Source of the DNA: Ignelater luminosus
Taxonomy: Eukaryota; Arthropoda; Insecta; Coleoptera; Elateridae
Assembly (NCBI GenBank): GCA_011009095.1
Contig: VTPC01000427.1
Coordinates: 30,485-94,484 of the forward strand
Direction of reading: 5' to 3'
Length of the DNA stretch: 64,000 nucleotides
In this document: positions 22,601 through 35,880 of the stretch, one piece after another
Numbering within the stretch: position 1 is the first letter of the stretch
How the letters are laid out: each line of letters begins with the position of its first letter
Program-made: the position numbers and the translations under genes
Notes under the pieces: generated by a model
Databases searched by the model: none
What the model was told of the DNA's origin: nothing
Seen by the model: the letters and a program-made list of their open reading frames with translations, nothing else

Positions 22601-25600
22601 CTTTTCTTTTGCGGCTTCATAGTTTTTTTCTCTTTCCTTTTTTCGCTACTCTTTTTTTAGCAGATGAATTTGTTCAGATTTTGATGTTAGAATCGGCAAT
22701 AATGATGTTGAATGAATTCACACAGTCCCTCTCACTATTTACATAAAAATCGAAACAGCTTATTCGTTTGTGTCCCATAAAACAGAATAACTTAGATATG
22801 TTTACTTTTACATAGACTGTAATACTGATTTGTGTAAAATATGCGACCATTATTCAAATGTACTTTACGCCCATGTACAATTAATCTGAATTTTTTTATT
22901 GCTAGTTTCTATAATGTGATTAGTATTTTGACTTTTAGAATTTATTCGTCCTTCATTTTTAATACGTTTTCCAAACCTTATACAATTGTAAATTTAATTA
23001 AAGAGGAAATAATTGAAACATCGACATCAAATAAATTATTCAGTTTACGACAAAAGCGTTAGATTTGATAACATTACAAGTCTTTTTCTAACATCCAGAA
23101 AACTTGATATGACCGTACCTTTTAATAATTGCTCACATCATATCCCATAGCAGCGAAAAACGAAAAGCTAAGGGAAAATAATGCCTTTCTGCACTTTTGT
23201 AACATTTTTATGACCTTTTTACACAGATCCAGGAATGATAGTTAGTCTGAAAAAGGATAACACTTTAAAGATTTAATATTCAGATCGTGAGCTTGAGATA
23301 ATTCAATTTTTCTCCAGCAAATCAAAAATATTAATATACATACTTTGTCGGCAGCGTCGTAGCCATTGAATAATTATTGCTCCAATTTAAAATTTTTATA
23401 TACATTGAATATCATGCTGTATGATTCAGATTGTTTTGATCACTTACTCTGTGGCTCGAACGGGAGCAGTGGATTACCTTGAAATCGGTAAGGAATATCA
23501 GGCACGTATACACAGTACCGGCCCTACTACAGAATTGGGTTCGCCCCCGAAATCTTCATACAAACAATTGATAAAATAAAAGAATGACAAAACAAATTTT
23601 CTCGTCATATTTTGATTTTCGTTGTCTATCTACGTTTGGTATTTAGATCTTGAGGTAGATGACAGCAAATGTGTCCAAAATCGAGACTTGCCACTGGATA
23701 TTTAGAAAGCGTAAAAGAAAGTTGCCTATTTGGGAGACAGTTTATTGATGGTTTGTCTTTTGAAATAACCCATCGACGTTTGCTGAAACCGAAAATTTGC
23801 GATTTCTCTTAAAATCAGATTCTTTGAACAAATAAGAATACGGAAAGAATGGTACAGATGAAAAAATGGAAAATGTAACTAAGAACATGAAAAGGTATTT
23901 CTACAATTGGTCTTGTTTTGTTACAAAAACTGTGCCTACGTAATTATTTACTTGTCGAACTTATTAAACACAAACATTGCGCTATGGTTAACTACGACAA
24001 TAACCATGAAGCAGCAATCCATGTTTGTTAACTAGAACTTTTTGTTAAAGAACTTAATAAAACAGAAGAATAAAGCTTTCGGGAGATTTCATTCTAGCTA
24101 CTTCTTGAGATGTCTTTAATTAGACAACGCTTCCTTACAAAAGTAAAATTCTACAGATCTTCAAATTGATAACCATACTTTGCTAGATAAGAGCGGAAAG
24201 ACCAAAGTAGAACATGAACTGGAAAGAACTAGAGAATTTCTTAAATAAGTAAATAATTAGGTATTTATTGTTCTGTAAAATCCATCTGAAGTGTTACTCG
24301 TTTTTTATCATTTAACCCGCGTAACCGATTCAGGATTAATTATGGCATGCTACAATCCCCACGCAAAAAATCCGTTTATATCAAATACATTTCAGAAATA
24401 ACTGTGTACACTCTTGCATAGCTGAAAATGATAGAAAATGAACTATTAAATGGTACCAAAATCAAGTATGTTTTCTGTTAAAAAATCTTCAGGTCTATGG
24501 TCTACTTATTTATGTACGGGAGGCAAGCTTTTAAGTCTTTGCATGCACCTTACACCTAGCAATATTAAAAATCTTTCAACTTAAAAAACCGAAAGATTTC
24601 AATGCAAAACTAATTGCTAATGAAAAAAACTCATCAGTTTAAATAATTTAACTTACTCAAAAGTCAAGCGAACAGCTTAAGGGGCGTGTAGAGGCCATAC
24701 AGGCCCAAAGCGCTAGATACTGAAAAAATGATCTGCCCAAATCTAACCCGAATATATCTGAATAGACAAGTAATACAAGATCTCGCAAAAGTTACATCAC
24801 CGAAAAGAAAATGTCTACGAGTAAACTTCATATCTACAGATATGCCCAAAATTCAAAAACAAACAATAAGCCACCTCGACAGATTTGTATTGTATTGAGT
24901 CAACATACATTAACTGTTATAAGTAATAAATTGAAATTAACAAATGTTGGGTGGGATAACTTTTGTGCCACTTTGTATAAAATAGGGGGTGGAAAATATA
25001 CAACCAGAGCTCTCTCTTTTGCTAGAACAATTGAATCGAAATATATTAGACAATAAAATTGGAGAGAGATTTTGTTCAAACGTCTGTTGGTATATTGTCT
25101 AAGCTGAAGAGTTTTGATTGCAGTTTTATTTGAACTATTAAAAGAAATATGGCAGTTGAATATTAAGAAAATTAAAATAAATGCTCACGTTCGAGTTAAT
25201 CTGTCCAATGTAGAAATTATTAAAAATGCATCGACGATTCTTCCACTGCTCACCTTAATAATTGAATGAAGGAAGAAATCGTTCTCAGCAGTCATGTACG
25301 GAGAAATTCTTTATACCATCTTTTATAAAATGAAGAAAAATTCTTTTAAACTTAGAAAATACTGCTTTAGAGTTTAGACTAAGAAAATTCACAGTTTTAT
25401 GCATTTTCGTTTCTTAGAAGTGAAAGAAGAAGTGGCCTCAGAAACCCGAGCAAGAAAGATTTGGATGATCAACTACAAGATCTACTCAACCAGCACAGAA
25501 TACAATTGTCATCATGTTCATTGTTGATTGCCAAAGAGAACTATTTTAAATGACTCTTTAGACCAATGGTTAGGTTGGTGTATGGAGTTAAACGCTGTGA

Positions 25601-27160
25601 TTAAGTAGACTGAAATCTGTTGGCAGTTATCCAAAGATGTGGTGGTGGTAGTAGAGATAAAAATTTGGCAACGAAAGCAACTGAATCTTCTGAAGGCAAT
25701 AGTGTCAGTGGATGAAAGTTGAGTTGGTGACGACAGACACGACGGTCTGTATAGACGCGATTAGGATAATGTTCTTGAAGACTTAAGTTGGAAGTTAGAA
25801 CAATAATTTTAATGGAGATTGATGCTGAACGTAAAATGAATATGGAACGATCTTGGAATGGAGTTACAAGTTCATGGTATTGATGATGAGCGGTTCACAA
25901 TTATAGAGATGTTAAGTTTTGGTTGTAGTGTGTAGTGACTATAAAATGTCTTGACTATTCTAGGAAACACCACTAACGCAGAGTACGATCAAATAAAACA
26001 CCAAGTATCTACTTATAACTCTCATCTTAAAATCCTATGCAATTCTTAAGAAAATACATTCCCAGGAATATGTCCAAAAATGAAAAGCTCATTCATTTTG
26101 CTATTTAAACTGTTGCATTTGTCTTTCAAATGGGCAATTAATCTCCTTTTAACCTGTTTCTTGCGCCGCCACATCCGTCCGTTCTGACGCAGTCGACTTA
26201 CCGAATTAACGTCTCAGACCGGCCTTGTGACTATGTATCTATCGCAGTGAACAAAAATAATCTGTGATCCTGTTTTTTCAGAGATATATTTAAGTAGATG
26301 TAGAAATTTCCATTTTTAAAAACTAGGAAACAAAAAAGCAGCGGTAAAATTCACGTTTGAGAGCCTAAAATCCGTATTTCCTTCAGAGTTCTAGAATTTC
26401 TAACCAAAATCTTATCTTTGAAGTCACAGGTAATGTGAGACCAAGGATTTTCTTATATTAGGCTAAAGGGGGCATTTCAAAATTTTAAATTCATTTCTTC
26501 CATGTGGAATTTTTGTGTGCTTATCCGTCCCGACTTAAAAAATCCTAAGAATTAACGGGCCCACCAGAAACTGGTAATTCACAAAAATCCGGAGATACGC
26601 AAAAAACTAAAGGTTTACAAAAACTTAAATACTTACAAGAGCTTGAAATCTGCAAAATCCTGAAGGACTACTAGAATCTAGGATTGATTCAAGGTTTGGA
26701 TGCATATAAAGCCGAGAAACGTGACGAAAGTGTAGGATACCGCCAGAACATTAAAGAACACAAATGCAGCAAAATAAATTTTCTATGTTCTTTGGGCCCA
26801 ATGCTATGGTCATAACCCGTGAATTCCATCTCAGATTCAAAAAATTTCTTCACTATTCCAGGCCCAAACTCATGTTGGCCTAGTATTGCTCCGCTCTTTG
26901 TATACCATTTACACTCTGCAAAGTGTATGAATGTCATTATCGCCATATTATCAGGGTCGATAATGTGAAAGTCTTGCCAAAACTTGCTCCACAGAATGCA
27001 AAACAGGCTTTATTGTCTTTCAAAATCAGAAGACAACTAGACAAATTAAATGAAAGTAGAATATACATTTATGTACTGTAAACTTCAACTGGAAAAAAAA
27101 GTGGTTTCCATTTGTTTGTTCGTTCATACAGGAATTCTTTGACTTGATTAGTGCTTTTTA
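19643..27160. other. Long stretch without supported genes
   Basis: I recognise no gene. Weak signals: possible inverted ends near 20390 (ACAGGATG) and 20803 (CTCTGTACA) of a 410-bp MITE-like unit, with an internal GCATCGTG/CACGATGC pair; and GC-richer patches at about 23450-23560 and 26155-26235. Two opposing ORFs near 24664-25056 and a minus ORF at 26689-26946 (85 codons) have no motif I recognise. Confidence 0.5.
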
Positions 27161-27164
27161 ACGT

Positions 27165-29340
27165 CAGTAGCTGATAGGCAGAGTAGGCACTCGCCTAGGG
27201 GCGCAAGAGGCAAGGGGCTCCGTAAGGGCGCAAGGGAAAAATGTAATTTTTCCGTACTAAAAAAGACGCAACTAAAGAAGGGACAATAATAAAAATAATC
27301 CGTCAGTTTAAAACTATCTGTTCTCGGCAATTTTTGTGCATTTTTAAACAACAAATGAGTAGTAGCAGTTCGAATTGGATTTTTATTAAATTTATGACTG
27401 ATACAAGCACTTTGGTTTTTAATGGTCAACAAATGTTTAGAATTCTAGAATTTTAAGAAAAGAAATAAAAAAGGGTGTAGGGGTAAGTTGGAAACGAGAT
27501 AAAGATTTTCTCGGACTTTTGGTAACTAAAGGGCCTGTACGTGGAGATCATTTCGAGTGCTATCCTATAACAAACAATTGACAGTTTTCTAAAAATCTTT
27601 TTAAAGAATTTTACCAAATGAAGATGGTGTTCACAGGAATTGGATTTTTTACTGTGTAGAACGCGATGCAGTTTATTGTTTTCCTTGTTTGTTTGGACTT
27701 TTCAAGTGAATATTGACCAAAATCACTTTGTTACTAAAGAAATCCAAAAAAATGATTATTTCCGAAAAGAAACAGAAACATTTAAAAATGTATTGTGGAT
27801 GCAATTTTATTTTGCATAAAAAACAATGAGACATTGCAAGGATCCGTTGAAAAAATTGGACCCATAAATTCCGGAAAACTTTTACAAACAATAGAGCTGC
27901 TAATTCATTATGACCCTGTCATTAAACATCACATAGACTCGGAAAACAAATCAGCAAAATACTTCTTACCATAAATCCAAAACGAACCTATTGCAATAGT
28001 TAGAATTGCTGTCAAAAACCGAATTGTATCAGAAATAAAACGTGCCAAATATTTCACTGTCATTTTGAATACAACTCCTGAAGTATCTTATACAGAATAA
28101 CTTTCATTTATGATTAGATATGTACAAAAGAATAAGGATGCGTGTACGATTGAAGAGCGATTTTTGAGAATTTTTAAAAATGAAGGAGAAAACTGGTTAT
28201 GTTTTGGCTAATATCATCGAAAAAGAGTTAGCAGTTTTGGGTCTTGATATACAAAGTATGAGAGGTCAGGCCTACCCTAATGACGCCAACATGGCTGGAC
28301 GATGTCAGGCTATTCAAGCTAGAATATTATTAGAATATTGTCCCATATTCAGTATGCAATTTACATAGTGCCTCAATTAACTATGATATAATCACCTCTT
28401 TTGGAACAGTTCAGAAACTTTTTTAATATTATTGTGCACACTACAATCAGATGAATTAAACTTAAATGTACAATAAAATTAACATTAAAAGGATTTAGTG
28501 ACATGATGTAGTCTTCGAGAACATTAGCCCTACGAGCAGTGATCACTCGATTCAAAGACTGCAAGAAATGACGGATCCAGCCATTTACTCTGAGAACACT
28601 GTTAATGGGGAGAAAAATTTTCAAAAAACAGGCATTTTGTTAATCTGTTTTGGAAAACATTAATATAGTAAATCTTTTGCTACAAAAGAAGAATGTGACA
28701 GTTGATATAATGTGCTAAAACAGAAAGAGCTGCTAAGGATATATGCCAGAATTGTGATATTCCCATAGAACTCAAAGAAATGAGCAAAAGGAAAATCAAA
28801 AGAATGCCTATTCGAAGAGCTTGGAACTGACTCTAATTTGACTCCAGCAAATGTGTGAAAACAAAGGTAAATAATACTCCACGTTGTGGATTCCACAACT
28901 TCCCATTTGTATAATCGTTCCGAAAAGTTAAATGAACTCTGAGCTGATCTCGAGGTTTTAAATGGTGCGTCGTTTTTAAAGATAAGCCTCAGCGACATAG
29001 AAAAGTGTATTAAAGATTTGTGCATAAAATATCCGAGAGGTCCCGTCGAGTTTCTGCAAGAAGCTGAGAGTTTCAGATTCCAGACCCAAGAGTATTGTGT
29101 TTTGTTTTTTCTGCTTTTTTATTGTTAGGATTCCAGATTTATTTCCAGTTTTTTGTTATTTTGATATGTAGCCAGTTAATTAATTAATAGTAATAATTAA
29201 TGGTAAACATGCGATTAGGAAATGGTGAATTTATTTTTAAATAAAACGCCATACAGTAAAATAGTTTTTTTCGCTATTAGTGCACTGCGGTGAGGAGGCG
29301 CAAAAATGACGATTAGCCTATAGTAAAAGTTTGTTTAGCT
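27165..29340 (+). mobile_element. Decayed hAT transposon (ZMYM1-like family)
   Basis: A strongly eroded hAT element covers this stretch. The left end has the subterminal GGCACTCGCCTAGGGGCGC-type block (about 27184-27202) seen near the ends of ZMYM1-like hAT elements. A weaker GC block (GGAGGCGCAAAAATG) lies near 29295. A possible short terminal match, GTAGCT, occurs at 27167-27172 and in inverse near 29335-29342. No 8-bp duplication could be identified, so the ends are approximate. Confidence 0.6.
27600..29150 (+). pseudogene. hAT transposase remnant (ZMYM1-like), many stops
   Basis: In order on the plus strand: a TTF-type zinc-finger piece around 27620-27705 with RDAVYCFPC; an I-H-Y-D-P-V-I-K-H-H block near 27905; EIKRAKYFTVILNTTPEVSY at about 28036-28095, matching the RNase H-like core with its first acidic residue; LGLDIQSMRGQAY and NDANMAGR at about 28228-28300, matching the GQGYDNGANMxG block; and LLQKKNVTVDIM at about 28671. 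The reading frame changes and stops intervene repeatedly. I do not see the C-terminal hAT dimerisation domain before 29150. Minus-strand ORFs at 28373-28624 and 28660-29025 are treated as shadows. The homology assignment rests on several blocks in the right order. Confidence 0.75.
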
Positions 29341-31135
29341 ACGGTCATGCACATATTAATAATATTTATAATTTTTGCCAATTAAAATTTGATGAAATGA
29401 AATAAGGGGACACTAACGGGAATTTACGGAAGGGTCACGTATACTTCTGTAAAACCTTTTTGATGCGACTACACTAACTTCAGTAAAGAATATCATTCAA
29501 TTTTTGAAAATGCTTCAAACTCATGATTCAAGATTAACACCTTTAGTTTTTCCTAAATCACGAAATCAGTTTGAGATACAAGGACTAAATTTTTCATATT
29601 GGTTCTGAGATACATAATTAATCTACAAAATGTTGCTATTAGTTGATCTAATTTCGCCAATGCACTGCCCTAACATTCTTTGGATAAATATACCCATAAT
29701 GACGATAAAATCTATTTTAAGCTCAAATCAACAACGGAGTGGTAAATGTACTTAATGACAAATGATTCCATTTTCTATTAATACATTATAATTATGGTAA
29801 TGTGTTGTGTAGGGAACTGAAGATTTTATTTGCTATTGTTTTATCCTTCCTCTTTTGTCATGTAAAACAAAGATGGTTCTAAGAAAGTAATAAAGCTTGA
29901 AATTTAAACCTGAATTTAAGTTGTAGATTTAGATGATCCAAACTGAGAAATATTAATTTTTAATAGCTACTCTTTAGCTAATTGTAGGTTGCTGTTAGTA
30001 TGTTGTATACAATCACATTCTATCTTTTTTCGCATCTGAATAAATTTCTTAACAACACGTTTCCAACGTTACTAATACGAAAAGCTTATAAAATCAATTA
30101 AAAAATAATAATCAAAATTTATTAAGGCAGTAAAATAAATATTTCTTTCAAGATTTGCCGATATAATTTATGATAGAACACCTAAAAGTTAAACTAGATA
30201 AAAATACAAAAGAAATAAAATGATATCTTGTTAACAAATTGGCAGAATTAGGTTAGAATGAAGCTGATCTTTGATTTCTTAATAAAAGAGAAAGCCTTGA
30301 AATTTGCAGAAATGCTACATAAATCTAATTTTCACAACCTTGTGATGAATATGGTGGCATGTGTTCTAAACGTAACCATCTTATAAGTGAGAGTTGTGCT
30401 GAATGTACACCAATGCACTTACGTACTATAGTATAAATTTCTTTACGTTATACTAAAATATCTGATACCAGTATGGCCTGAACTAAATTCCAATCTACGT
30501 CTCTGCAATTTTAATACAATAATTCAAAAGATTTTATATTTATAGTCTATTCATACGACGAGCATGTTTGAGCTTTATGTAATTTGTTTCATAACTATAC
30601 TTGTTTTTGCTTTCTTAACTTCACTATGTTCTTCACTCACGTTTTTCGAATTGCTATTTTGACACTATCTTCCTATTTGGGTATTATCCTATCGATTAAG
30701 CCTACTGGACACACATTGTGCTCATGGCACAGATAAATTAACTTTTCGTTTTATAGCAGAACAATGTTTCTATTGACTAATAGCTTCTTCTTCCTTGGAT
30801 TGCTAATGTGGAATTTAAAAGCATTAAAGGAAATCTTTATTTGCCTGTTTTGCTTGTTATAGTTGTGAATACTGAAGGACTGTATTTCTTTTTTTTTTCA
30901 TTTTCATCTTGCCCGTTGACGATGGCCAAAATTAAAATAAATCAAATGACCATCATCAAGTTTTATTATTAATACCTGATTTTGTCTTTATCAATACCAG
31001 ATTAATTACTCATTCGTGTATTTTTTACTTTTTACCTTTACTATTCAGCTTGTAAGATGGTAACTATATAACTGTAATTCTTGATGTTTTTAATATCAGA
31101 ACTAGTATTAGTATTAAGTGGTCTTGAACTAATAA
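29341..31135. other. AT-rich DNA, no gene seen
   Basis: No protein motif, structural RNA or clear repeat is visible. Confidence 0.6.
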
Positions 31136-31460
31136 TTATCTTTACGTCTCGAAAGATATTCTCCTTGGTGTTCCACAAGGTTTGATTTTGGGGCCAATTT
31201 CATTTAAAATTTTGGTTTAGGCATATACTTTGTTGTCGCTCATGAAAAGTTCTAATACAGATGCTGTTTAAAACAGAAACAAAAATATAATTTAAATTTG
31301 GGGAGTAGATAAAAATCAGTATTCGAATCTGAACAAGATTTGATGAAGAAAGTGAGTATATACAACGATGTATAACGTGGTTATTTAACGTATCTGAGAA
31401 ACATGTCTCTTTTACAATATCAAAGCAGGCAATTCCTTGCTAATTTTTCTTGTGATCTAT
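31136..31460 (+). pseudogene. LINE reverse-transcriptase remnant
   Basis: The frame contains GVPQGLILGP (31167-31196), matching the conserved GVPQGSxLGPxLF motif of non-LTR retrotransposon reverse transcriptases. About 200 bp further on, TWLFNVSEKHVSFTISK (about 31377-31430) matches the WLxxNKLSLNxxKT block that follows the active site. A SEQDLMKKV-like piece precedes it. The catalytic DD box is not recognisable and stops interrupt the frame. Orientation is plus. It is a small 5'-truncated or eroded copy, and boundaries are approximate. Confidence 0.6.
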
Positions 31461-32870
31461 TTCATTTCGATTGTTTTTCAGTAATTAAAATACCTAGTGC
31501 AAAATAATTTTCTTGAGACTAAAGACATTATCAAAGACACGAATATATTAACATTTTCATGGATTATCAGAATCTTTGGTATCATATTTGCAAGTCTGAT
31601 CTACGTATCTTAATTCCACCATTTCAAACAATAAATTATCACAGTCTTTTATATCGTAGTTCTATCGTGCTTCATTATGTTGACTGTCTCTTTAAGAATA
31701 GTTTTCTTGGTAATGCTCTCTGAGTCTGGACAAACTCAGTAGAGATGATGGAATCAAGTTTAGACAAAAGTCTGAAAAGTATCTTTTTTACGACTTTCAA
31801 ATGTTGCAAAACTCAACGAACTAGAATTCTGTAAACATCATTTCAAAAGTTATGAATTATCTTAAATCAGAGATAGGAAAACTTAGTCCCCATACATGAA
31901 TTGGTTCGTATAAAAGCAGAGTTATCAGCAAAAACTAATTTTCAAGCAGAGATTTTAACAGACAATTTAGTTTTTGTCGTTTGCAGCATCACGAGTTTGA
32001 ATCGAAGTCCTATAGTAGGTAATTTGGAAACATTCAAAGGAATCTACATTGGGATGTATTCAGTATTGTTCAATTGAACAAATGATTGTCTACGACCACA
32101 ATTTTAAATCTTAGCAACGTATTGTGGTTCTCCTTCTACCGTTTTTTTAATCTGTTCATTTTTCTGCAATGCTCAATGGATAGATAAAATATTCTGTAAG
32201 CTTTCTCAAGCTGAAGCATGCAGTATTCAATTTTGCACCATGTAATAGAGCTGATACGTGCGAATTCACGAGGAGGAACGATAACAGTTTGGATATTATG
32301 GAAAAAATCAGTAAATGATTAGGTGATTATTATAAAGCAAATAAGTATCATTATTTGCGGTAGGCTCCAACTTTTTACATCTCTACATGGTTTTGGGCAT
32401 TGGTAATTTTGAAAATTTTAAGAATTTATTATTTTTAGAAGATAAATTGTTACAATTTTTGTTTACTTCTTATTAGATTCGATGTTTCTGAAAAACCACA
32501 AGTGGAGTTTGCTCGGTTTTTGAAATGTAGTTCGAAATTCAGAGGATAGGATGATCTGACTAAAATTAACAGCAAACTGAATGTTTTCTTAAATAACCCA
32601 AAAGAACACAACAACGGCAACTATATGAATTTCAATGTAAAATAAAATTTTTGTTAGTATTACAAACAGAAATATTGTAGAATTGCAAAGGAAATTAAAC
32701 CACCAACAAAATACATTTCCCATAAAGCAATTTTAATCGACTTTAGTGTGCAGCGGAAGCAAAAAGTAGAATTTTGCTCCCGTTTGGTACAAAGCATTAG
32801 TGTGTGATTTTGTACGGCGTACGTTTATCAAACATTAAACACTTTAATTTTGTTTGGATCCCTTTTGGTA
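31461..32870. other. No gene seen
   Basis: The first few hundred bases may be further eroded LINE sequence. Otherwise nothing is recognisable. Confidence 0.5.
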
Positions 32871-33270
32871 AAATAGCTAGAGTTTTACTCGTCACCCTCT
32901 TACCCTTATAATATCGGATGGTGTTGCCGGATGTTGGGTATTTTTTTGAGCACGGTGCCCTCGTGTATATGTTATATATGTATATATACGAACCGGCGAC
33001 CCTCGTCATGCACTTGACGTTTGTTTTATTTCCCTGGAACTCAGGAGTCGCCGCATTCCGTGAGTGCCTCGACTATTTTTAATTGTGCGGTTTTAATCTA
33101 ATTCTGACATCTGTCATGTCGGCTGGATGTATTACGTAAACGCCGGTGATGCGTGGCATTTTTATTTTCACTGTGGCGTTCTCAGATTACAGGGTTCGAT
33201 AACTTGTAAACTAAATTTAGTGTGATGTGTCGGACACGCCTGGGTACGGCTTATAATCGGAGAACATCTG
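32871..33270. other. GC- and CpG-elevated island of unknown function
   Basis: This stretch is distinctly richer in G+C and CpG than its surroundings (for example around 32985-33060 and 33110-33250) yet carries no recognisable ORF beyond 70 codons. It includes a TA-rich palindromic patch (about 32970-32990), an inverted GACAT/ATGTC pair near 33105-33120 and a TTACGTAA palindrome near 33133. It could be a regulatory island, a promoter or the remains of a transposon. I cannot decide from sequence alone. Confidence 0.35.
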
Positions 33271-34684
33271 ACTATGGGATTAATGAAAGGGTATCGTCGT
33301 GGATTCATTTCAAATTTCAAATCTTACTTTTATGATGCTACTCTCTAATCAAACACATCAGTAAATCACAGTAGGTGAATGAACGTTTAATTCTTCAAAT
33401 TATTTTTTCTCGTTTTGCTTAAGTAAGATAGATTTTCCTTTGCTGGTTTCTATCAACATCCCTCAACATTTAACTTGCACACTGATTTTCAGTATCTTAT
33501 TTAAGACATTTAAATGAAATTGTTGGAATAAATTACTTGAATCTGAAATTTTCAGTATTCATTAGTGCCTTAATTTTAAAGGCAAGATTATCATAAAAAA
33601 TGACAACTTTACAAGAAATTCCCTGTGTATTTATATTCCCTTCTGTTTAGAAAAACATTAAAGATCCCCCACATTAGCGATTTTGTGGTTTCCTCTGTCA
33701 TCATTAATTTGTAATATTAAATTCCTAAACATTTCCAGAAAAGAAAGACCTCAAAACTTTAATTGAAACCTCTGTGTGAATCCACCTATTATCATCAGGG
33801 TTTTCTATAGTATGAGTTTGTGTACGTGAATGAAAAATTCGACATTGATATTTTTTTTATATACTTTGAAAAAGTCTGTTTTATAATAATTCTCTTTTTA
33901 CGTCTTCATTCATTGATTAAGTATTAGCATAAATTATAATGGCATGATACGGATCAAATATGGCATTATTTTCCTTATTATACCAACCACTCCCCTTATT
34001 AGTCCAACTAAGGCACGTTAGAGTCTGCACTGCAATAACACAATTGATCCTTGATTGGATAACTTTATGCCATTTACTCGACATCTGTTAATAATTTCCA
34101 TAAGCCGATAGTGAGAAACTAATTCGCTATGGGTTACGTAAAGTGTATCGAATCGTGCCGACTTTAGGGTATAATACTTTCAGTTTATAGATCTGTTGAG
34201 GTATTTTGTGGTTTATGAGATATTCTTTAAGACCTACTGAGAATTCAGCCGTTTTGGAATTTCTGTATTTAGAATTCATTTGTTTTTAATTGAAGCGTAT
34301 TCTATAACACTACATCTTCATCATCTACCTGTTATAAATGCCATTATTATCAGTACCACTTTTCTCTTTAATTACCTGCTTAACCAATTATAACTTTAAT
34401 GGAAATGACCAAAAGCTTTTAATTCATTGATTTAGAAATTTAGTGTTATCAAGTGGTACATCTAGTCCTTTGTTTTGCACACCTGCTTAAGGAAACTAAG
34501 GAAACACTTCCTTAAATGACAGCGAATGCTGGGATTTATCATGCAATATATCGTAGTACTCCCTTGAACCGAATCAAACTCTCTACCCGTCTATCATAGT
34601 GAGTTAAAAGAAGTTTAGATTTGCTTTTTCACAAAGCAGAATTCCATTGCCAAAACTGCAAATAAAGCCCACATTTCATTTCGT
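33271..34684. other. AT-rich DNA, no gene seen
   Basis: No coding or repeat signal is recognised. Confidence 0.6.
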
Positions 34685-34900
34685 GTACAGCTTACCGAAC
34701 GTAAGGTTGCGGATGAACCCTCGATGCGCAATGGTAAATCCTTCTAAAGGGTAGGAAAGTTCACTTGTCAGCCGACTTTCCAGGCAGTAATTTCTGTACA
34801 AAATGCTATGGCGCGTATTCGGTGTCTCTTTCGCTCATCTCCTATCTGCGTTCCTCTTCTGCGCAGGGTGACCCGTAACCTTAAGTTCGGTGAGCTGCAC
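34685..34900. mobile_element. Candidate 216-bp MITE with GC-rich inverted ends
   Basis: The two ends, 34685-34720 and 34866-34900, are inverted copies over about 35 bp with roughly five or six differences; the shared core is ACCGAAC-TAAGGTT-CGG. The interior is GC-richer than its surroundings (about 34800-34870) and non-coding. The inner part of each end can also fold on itself (CTTAC/GTAAG on the left). No target-site duplication was found, so family and exact ends are unknown. Confidence 0.6.
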
Positions 34901-35880
34901 TAAGTTCGCCGATTGGAAGCAATGCCATAGTTGAATGACCAAGGAAAACATATTTAATGCGATTTTCGTTAGAGATCAAACCAACGTGTTTGGAAAAAAC
35001 TTGCTTTAAATCTTGTAGTTCTCCGATTTTCATTGAAATTAATTGAATAACAAAAGCATAGTCACCATTCTAACAAGTGTCCCTGTAATATTATTCCCTT
35101 AGCACTATTAACCAAACATTTCATAAATTACGACACACTGTTTGAAAAACACTGACCTATACATTTTTGTCACTGAAAAGACCTCTTCAAGGTATGTTTT
35201 CTATTAAACCATACCATAACATGGGAAAATGCTGACGTGTTTCTTTTCAAATTCCTTTTCGGTTTTGCTTTAATCTCCATTTTGAAGTGTTGACTTTTGC
35301 AGATGGCACATAGCACAATCGCTTTAGGAACCTTTTCCATATTTGCACTACAGAAGATTTACATGAATAATGTTTAAGAGTGCCTGTAACTAAGTAAAAA
35401 CCATTATGAAAGAAAGAATGTATTTTTCAATGGAAACCAATTACCCAAGACTCATAAGTTTTTAAAAGAGCAAGCAGCTAGTAGTAAAAAGGGCATCAGT
35501 AGCGTGTGCTGTATTAAACATGCCGATGACGAATTTATTGATGGTAAACAACAAAAGCAGTTTCTACTTTATACCAGTTTTTATAACTAAGTAGCACAAA
35601 GTAATTTAATTCAACTTAAAAAGCAAGCCGAGGCAAGTACCATATGTCCGTTTCATTGTTCAGTTAAATTTCAGTTTCTGTAGTAACCACTTAAGGTCTT
35701 TGGTTATAAAATCTGGAACGGGAAGACATTTATTAGTTCTAACTAATATGGCTGCTCAAAGCGTACTACACAGAATAGTATAAATATTAACTTACTTGGA
35801 AGGCTCATAATGCATCCTGTGTTAAGCGGTCCTGTATTCGCCTAGTGTAAAAATGATTTTTCTTTTTTGGTCAATTCTCT
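34901..35880. other. No gene seen
   Basis: AT-rich sequence without recognised features. Confidence 0.6.

Noticed and set aside
23520-23550. GGGTTCGCCCCC resembling a tRNA B box
   Set aside because: It lacks the invariant A of GGTTCRANNCC and no A box or cloverleaf could be placed upstream.
28373-29025. Minus-strand ORFs of 83 and 121 codons
   Set aside because: They overlap hAT transposase blocks on plus and have no motif.
33185-33205. GGGTTCGATAAC resembling a tRNA B box
   Set aside because: It does not end in CC and no acceptor stem or A box was found.
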